NCBI RefSeq assembly: GCF_035944355.1
Contig: NZ_DASZBH010000004.1
Location: 341,095-405,094, forward strand
Direction of reading: 5' to 3'
Length of the DNA stretch: 64,000 bases
Source of the DNA: Frateuria_A sp035944355
GTDB taxonomy: Bacteria > Pseudomonadota > Gammaproteobacteria > Xanthomonadales > Rhodanobacteraceae
Part shown: positions 35,851 through 45,126 of the stretch, piece by piece
Numbering within the stretch: position 1 is the first letter of the stretch
Layout of the letters: each line of letters opens with the position of its first letter
The notes under the pieces: model-generated
Seen by the model: the letters and a program-made list of their open reading frames with translations, nothing else
Told to the model about the DNA's origin: nothing
Database searches by the model: none
Made by a program: the position numbers and the translations under genes

Positions 35851-38088
35851 TCAGCCCGTGGTCTCGATGCGCTCGACACGGCGCAGGCCCTGCGGCAGCA
35901 GGCCGCCGCGCGTGGCGCGATTGCCGCCGTATTCGACCAGGCTGGACCACTTCAGCGTCAGCTTGCGCTGGCCGGCGTAGAGCGTCACTTCGCCCTTGCC
36001 CTCGGCCACCACGGCGATGCCGACCACCTTGATGCCCGCCGCGAGCTTGGCTTTGGGGACGTCGATCAGCTTGTTGCCCTTGCCCTTGTCCAGCTCTGGC
36101 AGCTCGGCCACCGAGAACATCAGCAGATGGCCCTCGGTGGTGACCGCCACGATGCGGTCGCGCGCCGGGTCGGCGCTGACCTGGGGAGCGAGGATCTTCG
36201 CGCCCTCGGTGAGACTGATGATCTGCTTGCCGGCCTTGTTGCGGCCGGTGAGCGCCTCGAAGCGGGTCACGAAGCCATAGCCGTGGTCGGTGGCGAGGAT
36301 CAGTCGCGTGTCGTTGTCGCCAGCGGCCAGCGCATCGAAGCTCGCGCCCGACGGCGGGCTGAAGCGGCCGGTCAGCGGTTCGCCGTTGCCGCGCGCCGAA
36401 GGTAGCGTGTGCGCCGGCGTGGAGTAGCTGCGCCCGGTGGAATCGATCACCGCGATCTGCTGCGTGGTGCGCGCCTTCACCGCCGCCAGCAGGCCGTCGC
36501 CCTCGCGGTAGTTGAGGCCCTCGGCGTCCACGTCGTGGCCCTTGGCCGCGCGTACCCAGCCCTTCTGGCTCAGCACCACGGTGACCGGCTCGCTGGCCAC
36601 CAGCGCGCTCTCGTCCAGCGCCTGCGCCACTTCGCGCTCGACCAGCGGCGAACGGCGCGCGTCGCCGTATTTGGCCGCATCGGCGCGCAGCTCTTCCTTG
36701 ATCAGGCCCTTGAGCTTGGTCGGGGATTTGAGCAGCACGTTGATGCGCGCGCGCTCCTCCTCCAACTGATTGCGCTCGGCCTCGATCTTCATCTCCTCCA
36801 GCCGCGCCAGCTGGCGCAGCTTGGTCTCGAGGATGTAGTCGGCCTGTTCGTCGGAGAGCTTGAAGCGCTTCATCAGCACCGGCTTGGGCTCGTCTTCCGA
36901 GCGCACGATGCGGATCACCTCGTCCAGGTTGAGATAGGCGATGTGCAGGCCTTCGAGCAAGTGCAAGCGACGCTCGACCTTGCCCAGGCGATGGGTGAGG
37001 CGGCGGGTGACCGTGTCGGTGCGGAAGCTGAGCCACTCGGTGAGGATCTTCTTGAGGTCCTTGACCTGCGGGCGGCCGTCCAGGCCGATCATGTTCAGGT
37101 TGACGCGGTAGCTCTTCTCCAGATCGGTGGTGGCGAACAGGTGCTGCATCACCTCGGCCGCATCCACGCGGTTGGAGCGCGGTACCACCACCAGCCGGAT
37201 CGGGTTCTCGTGGTCGGACTCGTCGCGCAGGTCTTCCACCATCGGCAGTTTCTTGGCGCGCATCTGCGCGGCGATCTGCTCGAGGATCTTCGATGGGCTG
37301 ACCTGGTGCGGCAACGCGGTGATGACGATGTTGCCGTCCTCCACCTGGTACACCGCGCGGGCGCGCAGCGAGCCGGTGCCGGTCTGGTAGATCGACAGCA
37401 GTTCCCTGCGCGGGGTGATGATCTCCGCCGCGGTGGGGTAGTCCGGCGCGGGGATGTGCTGGGCCAGGTCGGCGACGGTCGCGCCCGGGTTGTCGAGCAG
37501 CTCGATGCAGGCGGCCACCACCTCGCGCAGGTTGTGCGGGGGGATGTCGGTGGCCATGCCCACGGCGATGCCCATCGAGCCGTTGAGCAGCACGTGCGGC
37601 ACGCGCGCGGGCAGCCACGAGGGCTCCTCCAGCGTGCCGTCGAAGTTGGGCACCCAATCGACCGTGCCGTGCGCCAGCTCGCCCAGCAGCGCCTCGGCGA
37701 TCGGGCTCAGCTTCGATTCGGTGTAGCGCATCGCCGCGAAGCTCTTCGGGTCGTCCGGCGAGCCGAAGTTGCCCTGGCCGTCGACCAGCGGATAGCGGTA
37801 CGAGAACGGCTGCGCCATCAGCACCATCGCCTCGTAGCACGAGGTGTCGCCGTGCGGATGGAACTTGCCGATCACGTCGCCGATGGTGCGCGCGGACTTC
37901 TTGGGCTTGGCCGTCGCCGCCAGGCCCAGCTCGCTCATCGCGTAGATGATGCGCCGCTGCACGGGCTTGAGGCCGTCGCCGACGAAGGGCAGCGCGCGGT
38001 CCAGCACCACGTACATCGAGTAGTCGAGGTAGGCCCGCTCGGCGTATTCCTTGAGCGGGATCTGTTCGAAATTGGCTTGCAGGTTCAT
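35851..38088 (-). CDS. parC: DNA topoisomerase IV subunit A
   Basis: Cuts and rejoins DNA in the decatenating type II topoisomerase. The 745-aa product starts MNLQANFEQIPLKEYAERAY and has the active-site Tyr in the AMRYTESKLSPIAE block. The quinolone-resistance region GKFHPHGDTSCYEAMVLMAQ follows the ParC pattern (Ser at the key position). The C-terminal beta-pinwheel repeats carry SQKGWVRAAKGHD. An ATG six codons earlier is possible. parE is not nearby. It follows a GumN-like gene on the same strand. Confidence 0.96.
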   Translation of the reverse strand: MNLQANFEQIPLKEYAERAYLDYSMYVVLDRALPFVGDGLKPVQRRIIYAMSELGLAATAKPKKSARTIGDVIGKFHPHGDTSCYEAMVLMAQPFSYRYPLVDGQGNFGSPDDPKSFAAMRYTESKLSPIAEALLGELAHGTVDWVPNFDGTLEEPSWLPARVPHVLLNGSMGIAVGMATDIPPHNLREVVAACIELLDNPGATVADLAQHIPAPDYPTAAEIITPRRELLSIYQTGTGSLRARAVYQVEDGNIVITALPHQVSPSKILEQIAAQMRAKKLPMVEDLRDESDHENPIRLVVVPRSNRVDAAEVMQHLFATTDLEKSYRVNLNMIGLDGRPQVKDLKKILTEWLSFRTDTVTRRLTHRLGKVERRLHLLEGLHIAYLNLDEVIRIVRSEDEPKPVLMKRFKLSDEQADYILETKLRQLARLEEMKIEAERNQLEEERARINVLLKSPTKLKGLIKEELRADAAKYGDARRSPLVEREVAQALDESALVASEPVTVVLSQKGWVRAAKGHDVDAEGLNYREGDGLLAAVKARTTQQIAVIDSTGRSYSTPAHTLPSARGNGEPLTGRFSPPSGASFDALAAGDNDTRLILATDHGYGFVTRFEALTGRNKAGKQIISLTEGAKILAPQVSADPARDRIVAVTTEGHLLMFSVAELPELDKGKGNKLIDVPKAKLAAGIKVVGIAVVAEGKGEVTLYAGQRKLTLKWSSLVEYGGNRATRGGLLPQGLRRVERIETTG

Positions 38089-38240
38089 GCAGGGGGTTTC
38101 TGGCACGGGTAACCGGCCGATGGTGCCAGATCGGCCGCAGAGGGGACAGCGTGGCCCGATGCGTGGCAGCGCTCCGGCTTTGCCTGTCGATGGCTACGGC
38201 TCCGCGCGAACGCGCCATTCCCGGATTCCCGGGCCCGAAG

Positions 38241-39113
38241 CTATTGTCGTTCGACGGTCTCGCCCTGCTTCCTCAGCTGGGCCTGCAGGCTGTCCGGCCC
38301 GGCCAGGTGGGCGGCGCCCACGGCGATGAACACGGTGCCAGGCTGCTTGAGCATCCCGGCGATCTGCCGGGCCCAGGCCTCGTTGCGTTCGACCAGCAGG
38401 CGCTGGTAGAGCTGCGGGTCCTCGCGCTTCATGAGGTCGTTTTCCAGGCGCGCGATGGCCGCGTCGTCGCCGGCCTTCCAGGCATCGATCAAGGCCTTGA
38501 GCTCCACGCTGGCGCGGTCGGTGTCGCGCAGGGTGGAGCGCAGCAGGGCGAGCTGCATGGATTGGGGCATGTCGGCGAGGAAGCGGATCTGCTGCTCGGC
38601 CGTCTCCAGCCCGCTGACCGGCTTGCCGGCCTTTTCCATGGCCGCGCGCAGCTGGCGATCCACGCCCTGGGCCGGGTCGAGCCCGGCCTGGGTGAGCGGG
38701 GCGAGGGTCAGCGTGAGCGCCGCGAGCCACGGGCGCATCACCTCCAGCGAGGCCATGCCGCCGGGCACCTTGGCCAGCCGCGCGGCGCGCTCCAGGCGGC
38801 CGCGGTCGAACGGCGTCAGCAGGCCGGAGAGCGGATGGGCCATGTCCATGCCGTAACGCAGCACCAGCGCGGCCATGTTGGCCTGGTCGTCGTCGACGAT
38901 CTCCACATACATCTTCTGGCTCCCGGCCAGGGCCTGGTCGAGCGCCGGGAAATGCCAGTCGGTGTCGTGCGGCAGCAGATGCACGGTGCCGAACAGGTAG
39001 ATCGTGGTGTCGGCGTCCTTGACCACCCACAGGCCCGGGTGCGCCCGCGCGGGGAGCGCGATGGCCAGGAGCACGCCCAGGCAGGCGAGGCGGCGGATCA
39101 GGCGGAGCTTCAT
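38241..39113 (-). CDS. TraB/GumN family protein
   Basis: Exported protein of 290 aa in the TraB/PrgY/GumN family. It has a signal peptide (MKLRLIRRLACLGVLLAIALPARA). The conserved GLWVVKDADTTIYLFGTVHL is present, with its GTxH motif, as is the C-terminal FIAVGAAHLAGPDSL. The family may be related to metalloproteases (Tiki-like) but its function in bacteria is uncertain; in Xanthomonas gumN lies beside the xanthan operon, although no gum genes are here. It lies between cfa and parC on the same strand. Confidence 0.88.
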   Translation of the reverse strand: MKLRLIRRLACLGVLLAIALPARAHPGLWVVKDADTTIYLFGTVHLLPHDTDWHFPALDQALAGSQKMYVEIVDDDQANMAALVLRYGMDMAHPLSGLLTPFDRGRLERAARLAKVPGGMASLEVMRPWLAALTLTLAPLTQAGLDPAQGVDRQLRAAMEKAGKPVSGLETAEQQIRFLADMPQSMQLALLRSTLRDTDRASVELKALIDAWKAGDDAAIARLENDLMKREDPQLYQRLLVERNEAWARQIAGMLKQPGTVFIAVGAAHLAGPDSLQAQLRKQGETVERQ

Positions 39114-39183
39114 CGGCGCATCCGGAGTCGGCGGTGGCGCCGATCTTGCCTGCATGCCCGCAAGGATGCGACGGGGGCCTGCC

Positions 39184-40323
39184 TCAGCGCGGCACGCGGT
39201 AACCGCCGGGCACGCCGCGCGGGCTCAGCGTCAGTTGCCAGAGCTGGTCGCGCCGGCTGCGGAACACGGCGGCGGACACCGAAAGGTAGTAGTGCCACAT
39301 GCGCCGGAAGCGCTCGTCGTAGCGGTGCGAGAGAGCCGGCCAGGCGGCGTCGACGTTGGCCTGCCACGCGGTGAGGGTGCGATCGTAGTCGGCGCCGAAG
39401 TTGTGCCAGTCCTCGACCACGAACAGGCCTTCCAGCGCCGCCGCGACCTGGCTCATGGCCGGGATCATCGAGTTGGGAAAGATGTATTTCTCGATCCACG
39501 GGTCCGGCCGCGAGGGCGCGCCGTTGTTGCCGATGCAATGGAGCACGAAGAGCCCTCCGCCATCGGGGCCATCCTCGCGCAGGCAGCGGCGCGCCACCTC
39601 GAAATAGCTGCGATAGTTGAGCGCGCCGACGTGTTCGAACATGCCGATCGACATGATCGCGTCGAACGGTTCGTCGAGCTGGTGGTAATCCTGCAGGCGG
39701 ATCTCGATGGGCAGGCCGGCGCAGAGCGTGCGCGCGTAGTCGGCCTGTTCCTGCGAGACGGTGATGCCCACGCCCTCGACGCCGTAGGTCTGCGCCGCGT
39801 ACTTGAGCGCCTCGCCCCAGCCGCAGCCGATGTCGAGCACGCGCTGGCCGGGCTTCAATCGCAGCTTGCGGCAGACCAAGTCGAGCTTGGCGACCTGCGC
39901 GTCATCGAGGTTGTTCGCCTGCGCCCAGTAGCCGCACGAGTACACCAGCCGCTCGCCGAGCATGGCCTGGAACAGGTCGTTGCCCAGATCGTAGTGCGCC
40001 TTGCCGATCTCGAAGGCGTGCTCGCCGCGCTGCAGGTTGATGAAGCGGGCCTTGAGGTGGGCGATCAGCGTGTCGAGGGTCTTGAGCTCCTCGTCGATCT
40101 GCGCACGCAGCAGGCGGGTGAACAGGCCCGGCAGGTCGTCGCTATCCCACCAGCCGTCCATGTAGGCCTCGCCCAGGCCGAGCGAGCCGTGCGCGAAGAC
40201 GCGCGCGTAGAGGCGCTCGTCGTGGACGCACAGGTCGCAGGGCGGCGCTTCGCCGGCGCGCACGCCGGCCAGGGCGAGCAGGTCGATGGCACGGCGTTGC
40301 AGGGACTGCTGACGCATCGGCAT
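39184..40323 (-). CDS. cfa: cyclopropane-fatty-acyl-phospholipid synthase family protein
   Basis: SAM-dependent methyltransferase that adds a methylene bridge to unsaturated acyl chains of membrane phospholipids. The 379-aa product has the SAM motif VLDIGCGWGEALKYAAQTYG, the N-terminal LGLGEAYMDGWWDSDDL and the HYDLGNDLFQAMLGERLVYS block. The GMFEHVGALNYRSYFE loop and the final family segment follow. The ATG at 40323 has AGGAG eight bases upstream. It starts only 29 bp after a DUF190 gene that belongs to a fluoride-riboswitch operon, so it may be co-transcribed with crcB. Confidence 0.93.
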   Translation of the reverse strand: MPMRQQSLQRRAIDLLALAGVRAGEAPPCDLCVHDERLYARVFAHGSLGLGEAYMDGWWDSDDLPGLFTRLLRAQIDEELKTLDTLIAHLKARFINLQRGEHAFEIGKAHYDLGNDLFQAMLGERLVYSCGYWAQANNLDDAQVAKLDLVCRKLRLKPGQRVLDIGCGWGEALKYAAQTYGVEGVGITVSQEQADYARTLCAGLPIEIRLQDYHQLDEPFDAIMSIGMFEHVGALNYRSYFEVARRCLREDGPDGGGLFVLHCIGNNGAPSRPDPWIEKYIFPNSMIPAMSQVAAALEGLFVVEDWHNFGADYDRTLTAWQANVDAAWPALSHRYDERFRRMWHYYLSVSAAVFRSRRDQLWQLTLSPRGVPGGYRVPR

Positions 40324-40352
40324 TCCAGCGCTCCTGTCGGATGCGGCGCGCT

Positions 40353-40688
40353 TCACTTCGCGCCCAGAACTCCAAAGCGTATGGCCGAGGTTGCATAGAC
40401 CACGTCGACACCTTTGGCACGCACGGCGGCCACGAAAGCCTCGGCCTGCTCCGGCCGCAGCAGGAACTCCACCTTCACCGGCAAGTCGTCGGCCAGCTCG
40501 AAGAACGCCTCCTCGTGCAGCACGCCGTGGCGGCCGAAGCCGGCAGTGGCGCGGAACACCGAGCCGCCGCCGATGCCCAGGCGCCGGGCCTGCTCCAGCA
40601 GCCACTCGGACAGCAGCCTGCCGTCGTGGCGCGCGCGCAGGTGGGCGTAGAAGCACAACTGCACGCCCTCGATCGTGGTCTCGCTCAT
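40353..40688 (-). CDS. DUF190 (PII-like fold) protein
   Basis: Protein of 111 aa of the DUF190 family, which has a PII-like ferredoxin fold. Visible features are LCFYAHLRARHDGRLLSEWL and LGIGGGSVFRATAGFGRHGV, then the hydrophobic LPVKVEFLLRPEQAEAFVA. DUF190 genes often accompany crcB/fluC, as here with a 15-bp gap. A regulatory or ligand-sensing role in fluoride export is plausible but unproven. Confidence 0.88.
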   Translation of the reverse strand: MSETTIEGVQLCFYAHLRARHDGRLLSEWLLEQARRLGIGGGSVFRATAGFGRHGVLHEEAFFELADDLPVKVEFLLRPEQAEAFVAAVRAKGVDVVYATSAIRFGVLGAK

Positions 40689-40703
40689 GCCGGACTCCCT
40701 GGG

Positions 40704-41090
40704 TCAATGGCGCAGCAGGCCGCGGGTGAGCGCGATGCCGAGCAGGGTCAGGCCGACCGAGCCGGCCAGGTGCATCAGCAGGTGGCCGCCGAACCAGAGG
40801 TATTGCTGGCGCAGCAGCAGGGTGGAGGATTCGGCCGAGAAAGTGGAGAAGGTGGTCAAGCCGCCCAGGAAGCCGGTGAACACGAACAGGCGCAGCTCCG
40901 GCGGCAGCGTCTGGAAGTGGTCCCACACGCCCATCGCGCAGCCCATCAGCAGGCCGCCGATCAGGTTGGCCGCGAGCGTGCCGGGCGGCAGCGTGGGAAA
41001 GACATGGTTGAGCAGGTTGCCCAGCAGCCAGCGCAGCCAGCAGCCGAGCGCGCCGCCGAAACCGATCGCGAGAAATCCGGTGTAGCCCAC
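40704..41090 (-). CDS. crcB: fluoride ion channel/exporter CrcB (Fluc)
   Basis: Small four-helix inner-membrane protein of 128 aa that exports toxic fluoride as an antiparallel dimer. Key motifs: GFGGALGCWLRWLLG (with the helix 1 Gly-rich turn and Arg), GTLAANLIGGLLMG (conserved Asn) and FVFTGFLGGLTTFSTFSAE (the TM3 break with Phe and Thr/Ser lining the pore). The start is a GTG at 41090 with AGGAG nine bases upstream. A fluoride riboswitch precedes it. Confidence 0.95.
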   Translation of the reverse strand: MGYTGFLAIGFGGALGCWLRWLLGNLLNHVFPTLPPGTLAANLIGGLLMGCAMGVWDHFQTLPPELRLFVFTGFLGGLTTFSTFSAESSTLLLRQQYLWFGGHLLMHLAGSVGLTLLGIALTRGLLRH

Positions 41091-41167
41091 GAGAGCGCTC
41101 CTCAAAGACCCGAGTCGTTCGGACGTCCGCGCTGCGGGCACGCGCCCGCACCCGGAGACGATCCGGT

Positions 41168-41252
41168 GTGCAGGCATCATCAGCCCCGCATCCTTGAAGT
41201 GCTGCGTGGGCGGTTCGTTCCGGCGGAACGGGAGGCATGCCATCTCCCCGGC
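41168..41252 (-). ncRNA. fluoride riboswitch (crcB motif)
   Basis: On the minus strand the leader reads GGGGAGATGGCATGCCTCCC, then the AACCGCC segment, then GGGGCTGATGATGCCTGCAC. These are the three conserved blocks of the crcB-motif fluoride aptamer, in the right order and spacing. The 77 bases to the crcB GTG hold GC-rich hairpins (ccggatcg..ctccgg, tgcgggcgcgtgcccgca) that could form the expression platform next to the ribosome site. Confidence 0.93.
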
Positions 41253-41269
41253 GCAGGATGCTAGCGGAT

Positions 41270-41400
41270 GGGGAAGGCGGGCGGCAAAGGGCGCTCCCAT
41301 CAGCCCTGCGGGCAGCTTCCCCATGGAAGGGTGGAGGATCACCCGCCGTCTCGCCGGCCACCGAACCCTTCCCCCGCGAGCGTGGGGAAGGCGCCGACAG
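41270..41400. repeat. GC-rich CTTCCCC-type intergenic repeat
   Basis: In the gap between the riboswitch and the MFS gene, tracts such as cttccccatggaag (around 41317) and cccttcccccgcgagcgtgg (around 41376) resemble the element at 15098-15232. No coding frame here has protein-like character. Confidence 0.4.
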
Positions 41401-41490
41401 GCATGGGGCAACCCTGCGAGAAGCCGCCGTGCACGCCGGATCAGCGCCGACGCGCGTGGCATACTCGCTACCGCTTCCCGGCGCCCTCCC

Positions 41491-42747
41491 ATGACCACCA
41501 CCCATCCTCCCATCCGGCGCAGTCTCCCGTGGCTGCTGGCGGGCCTGTCGATGATCGGCCCGTTCTCGATCGACGCGGTGTTCCCCGCGTTTCCGCTGAT
41601 CGGGGCCGCGTTCGGGGTGGCGCCGGTGGCGCTGCAGCAGCTGCTCAGCGTCTACCTGATCACCTACGCGGCGATGAGCCTGTTCCACGGCGCCATTTCC
41701 GACGCGATCGGGCGCAAGCCGGTGATCGTGGCGGGCATGCTGGGCTATGCGCTGGCCTCGGTGGGCGCGGCCCTGTCGGTGTCCTTCGGCATGCTGCTCC
41801 TCTGCCGCGGGGTGCAGGGCGCCTGCGCGGGCGCGGGACTGGTGGTGGGGCGCGCGGTGATCCGCGACAGCCTGGAGGGCGAGGCGGCGCAGCGGCTGAT
41901 GTCGCGGGTGATGATGATCTTTTCGGTGGCGCCGGTGATCGCGCCGATGGTCGGCGCGCAACTGCTCGGGCTGGACGGCTGGCACGGCATCTTCTGGGTG
42001 CTGGTGGGGTTCACCTCGCTGCTGGCGCTGCTGCTGGTGTTGCTGCTGGAGGAGACCCATCCGCCGCAGCGGCGTACCCGCTTCGCGCTCAAGCCGCTGC
42101 TGGCCAGCTACGCGTCATTCGGCCGCGACGGGCCGTTCTGGCCGCTGCTGGTATCGGTGACGGTCAACTTCTCCGGCCTGTTCCTTTACATCGCCTCGGC
42201 ACCGCGCGTGGTGCGCGGCTTGCTGGGACTGTCGGCGCAGGGCTTCCCGTGGCTATTCATTCCGGTGGTGGCGGGGCTGGTCGGCGGCGCCTGGATTTCC
42301 GGCCGGCTGGCCGGCCGGCGCGGCGTGGGCTTCACGGTGAACCTGGGCTATGGGGTGATGCTGCTGGCCTGCGTGGGGCATCTGGCGCTCGCGTTGGCCT
42401 TGCCCTCGCCGCGGCTGCCCTGGTCGATGCTGCCGCTGGTGCTGCACGGCGTGGGCGTGCAGCTGGCGTTCCCCACGCTGACCCTGCTGCTGCTGGACCG
42501 CTTCCCGCACCAGCGCGGCGGCGTCTCCTCGGTGCAGGCCTTCGCCAGCCTGCTGTTGTGCAGCGTGGTGGCGGGCGTGTTCTCGCCGCTGCTGTCGGTG
42601 GACATGCTGCATCTGGCGTGGGGCGCCAGCGTGGTGACGGTGGTCGGCGCGCTGACCTGGGCGATCTACCTGGGCATGAGCCGCCGCCGGCGCGAGCCCC
42701 AGCCGCGCGACATCGAGCTGCAGGCGCAGATCGCCGAACCGCGCTGA
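41491..42747 (+). CDS. Bcr/CflA-type MFS drug efflux transporter
   Basis: Twelve-helix major facilitator protein of 418 aa. It starts MTTTHPPIRRSLPWLLAGLS, with the Bcr/CflA-like first helix SMIGPFSIDAVFPAFPLIG. The loop 2-3 MFS motif is DAIGRKPVIVAGM, and the CRGVQGACAGAGLVVGRAVI drug-antiporter motif is clear. It exports one or more toxic compounds by proton antiport; the substrate is unknown. The ATG at 41491 is chosen because the long upstream frame is repeat DNA. It is divergent from crcB. Confidence 0.9.
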   Translation: MTTTHPPIRRSLPWLLAGLSMIGPFSIDAVFPAFPLIGAAFGVAPVALQQLLSVYLITYAAMSLFHGAISDAIGRKPVIVAGMLGYALASVGAALSVSFGMLLLCRGVQGACAGAGLVVGRAVIRDSLEGEAAQRLMSRVMMIFSVAPVIAPMVGAQLLGLDGWHGIFWVLVGFTSLLALLLVLLLEETHPPQRRTRFALKPLLASYASFGRDGPFWPLLVSVTVNFSGLFLYIASAPRVVRGLLGLSAQGFPWLFIPVVAGLVGGAWISGRLAGRRGVGFTVNLGYGVMLLACVGHLALALALPSPRLPWSMLPLVLHGVGVQLAFPTLTLLLLDRFPHQRGGVSSVQAFASLLLCSVVAGVFSPLLSVDMLHLAWGASVVTVVGALTWAIYLGMSRRRREPQPRDIELQAQIAEPR

Positions 42748-42858
42748 GCGCGCGGCCCGCGCTGTCCGCGGACACGCGCCCTCGCGTGACTTTCGCCAGT
42801 CGGCCGGGCAGCGCCGGCTGTCTATGCTGCGCCTCGTCCCCGGTTGCCCAAGTCTCCG

Positions 42859-45126
42859 ATGCGCCCTTTCGCCCCCCGACCGTCCCGGCCCCGTGGCCTT
42901 CTCGCCGCGCGCGCGCTGGCCGCCGCAGTCGCCCTGCTGGCCCTGCCGGCCATGGCGGTCGAGGTGGACGGCCACATCGATCCGGTGGAGTGGCAGGGCG
43001 CCATGCACATCACCGATTTCCGCAAGACCCAGCCGCTCAACGGCGAGCCGGGCAGCCTGCCGACCGAGGCGTGGGTGCTGTCCACGCCCGAGGGCCTGGC
43101 GATCGCCTTCCGCTGCATCCAGCCGCCGGGCGTGCCGCGCACGCACCAGCGCATCCGCCGCGACGAGCAGGCGCAGGTCGACCGCGTGAACCTGATGGTC
43201 GATTTCGACGGCGACGGGCGCACCGCCTACAACTTCATGGTCACCCTCTCCAACGACATCAACGATGCGGTGGTGACCCAGCAGAACCAGTTCAACACCG
43301 ACTGGGACGGCAACTGGAAGCACGCCGTCAGCGAGGACGCGCAGGGCTGGAGCGTGGAGATACTGATCCCCTGGTACATCGCGCCGATGCGCAGCGCCGT
43401 CGGCGGCCAGCGCACCATCGGCCTGTACCTGGACCGCGTGATCGGTTCCACCGGCGAGCGCGACGCCTGGCCGGTGGCGAGCTTCAACAAGCCGCGCTTC
43501 GTTTCCGATTTCAGGCCGGTGACCCTGCCGGCCTACACGCAGCCGCTGTTCGCGGTGACGCCCTACATGGTGGCCGTGCGCGACCAGGTGCACCGCGACA
43601 ACAATTTCAAGGGCGGCGCCGACATCTTCTGGAAGCCCAACGGACAGACCCAGCTCACCGCCACCATCAACCCCGACTTCGGCCAGGTGGAGAGCGACGA
43701 CCTGGTGGTGAACTTCGGCGCCGAGGAAACCTTCTTCACCGACAAGCGGCCTTTCTTCACCGAGAACCAGGGCATCTTCGATTTCGGCATGCTGATCGAC
43801 AACAGCCAGCTGATCTACACCCGCCGCGTGGGCGGGCCGGCGGACGACGGCAACGGCGCCGGCGATGTGACCGGCGCGGTGAAGCTCAACGGTAGCGTGG
43901 GCGCCACCCGTTATGGCGTGCTGGCGGCGCAGGAAAGCGGCGATGCCGGGCGTAGCTTTTCCGCGCTGCGGCTGATCCACGACTTCGGCACGCAGACGCT
44001 GGGCATGCTCGCCACCCGCGTGGAGCGCCCTTGGCTGGGCCGCGACGCCGACGTGCTGGGCATCGACCACCGCTGGCAGCCCAACGCGCAGCTCTCCGTC
44101 ACCAGCAACGTGGTCGGCAGCGCGATCGACCAGCAGGGGCGCACCGTGCGCGGCATGGGCGCCACCTCGGTGGTCGAGTACGAGATGAACGAGCGCTGGA
44201 GCCAGCAGTGGCTGGCGATGCATTTCGACGACCGGCTCGACCTTAACGACTTCGGCTACCTGCCGCGCAACAGCCTCAACTACGCGCACTGGGAAGTGCG
44301 CCGGCGCTACGCCGATCTGCCTGCCGATTCGGCCTACGCCTCGCACCTGTGGCGCTGGCGCATCATCGCCATGGACAACGACCACGGCCTGCCGCTGCAG
44401 CGGCAGTTCCGCACGGTCCTGCAAAGCCAGTTGCGCGACGGCGGCGAATCGGACTGGCAGCTCAGGGTCGACGCGGCTGCCCACGACGACCTGCTCACCC
44501 GCGGCCACGGCGCGCTGCACACGCCGCCCACCGCGCTGCTGGACTGGGAGCGCAAGAGCCCGCGCAAGGGCGACTGGTCGTGGAAGTCGGAAGTGACGCT
44601 GAAGGGCAGCGACCGCGTGGGCCTGCATCGCATCGGTTACGAGACCATCCTCCAGCCCACCTACTTCATCAACGACGCCTTCAGCGTGTTCACCGGCATC
44701 GACTACCAGTTCAGCCCCGACTGGCTGATCTGGCAGCACGACAACTTGGTCGGCAGCTTCGATGGCCACTCGATCCTGCTGGACGCGGGCCTCAACTGGA
44801 ACATCGGCAACCGCCAGGAACTGCGCGTGCGGCTGCAGGCGCTGGGGCTGGATGCACGGCTGCTGCAGGCCTACCGCGTCAACGGCGACATGCGCGCGGT
44901 GGCGGTGGCCGACCCGGTGGCCGACTTCAGCGTGCGCCAGCTCGGTTTCCAGATCCGCTATCGCTACGAATTGGCGCCGCTGTCGGACCTGTACGTGGTG
45001 TACGGGCGCGGCGGCTACGCGCTCGATCCGCGCTTCGACGAGGCCGGCAGCCAGTTCGGCCGCAGCTTCGCCTTGCGCGACAGCGAGCAGTTGCTGGTCA
45101 AGCTGGCCTATCGCTTCGAGCTGTAG
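42859..45126 (+). CDS. DUF5916-domain protein with CBM9-like N-terminus, outer-membrane type
   Basis: Large exported protein of 755 aa. After a signal peptide (ARALAAAVALLALPAMA) comes a sugar-binding-like module beginning VEVDGHIDPVEWQGA. A long region rich in alternating beta strands then runs to the end; it includes TINPDFGQVESDDLVVNFG and ETFFTDKRPFFTENQGIFDF, blocks typical of DUF5916, and ends LLVKLAYRFEL. The strand pattern suggests an outer-membrane barrel. Role unknown; such proteins are common in polymer-degrading or predatory bacteria. An in-frame TTG at 42844 is a less likely start. Confidence 0.85.
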   Translation: MRPFAPRPSRPRGLLAARALAAAVALLALPAMAVEVDGHIDPVEWQGAMHITDFRKTQPLNGEPGSLPTEAWVLSTPEGLAIAFRCIQPPGVPRTHQRIRRDEQAQVDRVNLMVDFDGDGRTAYNFMVTLSNDINDAVVTQQNQFNTDWDGNWKHAVSEDAQGWSVEILIPWYIAPMRSAVGGQRTIGLYLDRVIGSTGERDAWPVASFNKPRFVSDFRPVTLPAYTQPLFAVTPYMVAVRDQVHRDNNFKGGADIFWKPNGQTQLTATINPDFGQVESDDLVVNFGAEETFFTDKRPFFTENQGIFDFGMLIDNSQLIYTRRVGGPADDGNGAGDVTGAVKLNGSVGATRYGVLAAQESGDAGRSFSALRLIHDFGTQTLGMLATRVERPWLGRDADVLGIDHRWQPNAQLSVTSNVVGSAIDQQGRTVRGMGATSVVEYEMNERWSQQWLAMHFDDRLDLNDFGYLPRNSLNYAHWEVRRRYADLPADSAYASHLWRWRIIAMDNDHGLPLQRQFRTVLQSQLRDGGESDWQLRVDAAAHDDLLTRGHGALHTPPTALLDWERKSPRKGDWSWKSEVTLKGSDRVGLHRIGYETILQPTYFINDAFSVFTGIDYQFSPDWLIWQHDNLVGSFDGHSILLDAGLNWNIGNRQELRVRLQALGLDARLLQAYRVNGDMRAVAVADPVADFSVRQLGFQIRYRYELAPLSDLYVVYGRGGYALDPRFDEAGSQFGRSFALRDSEQLLVKLAYRFEL

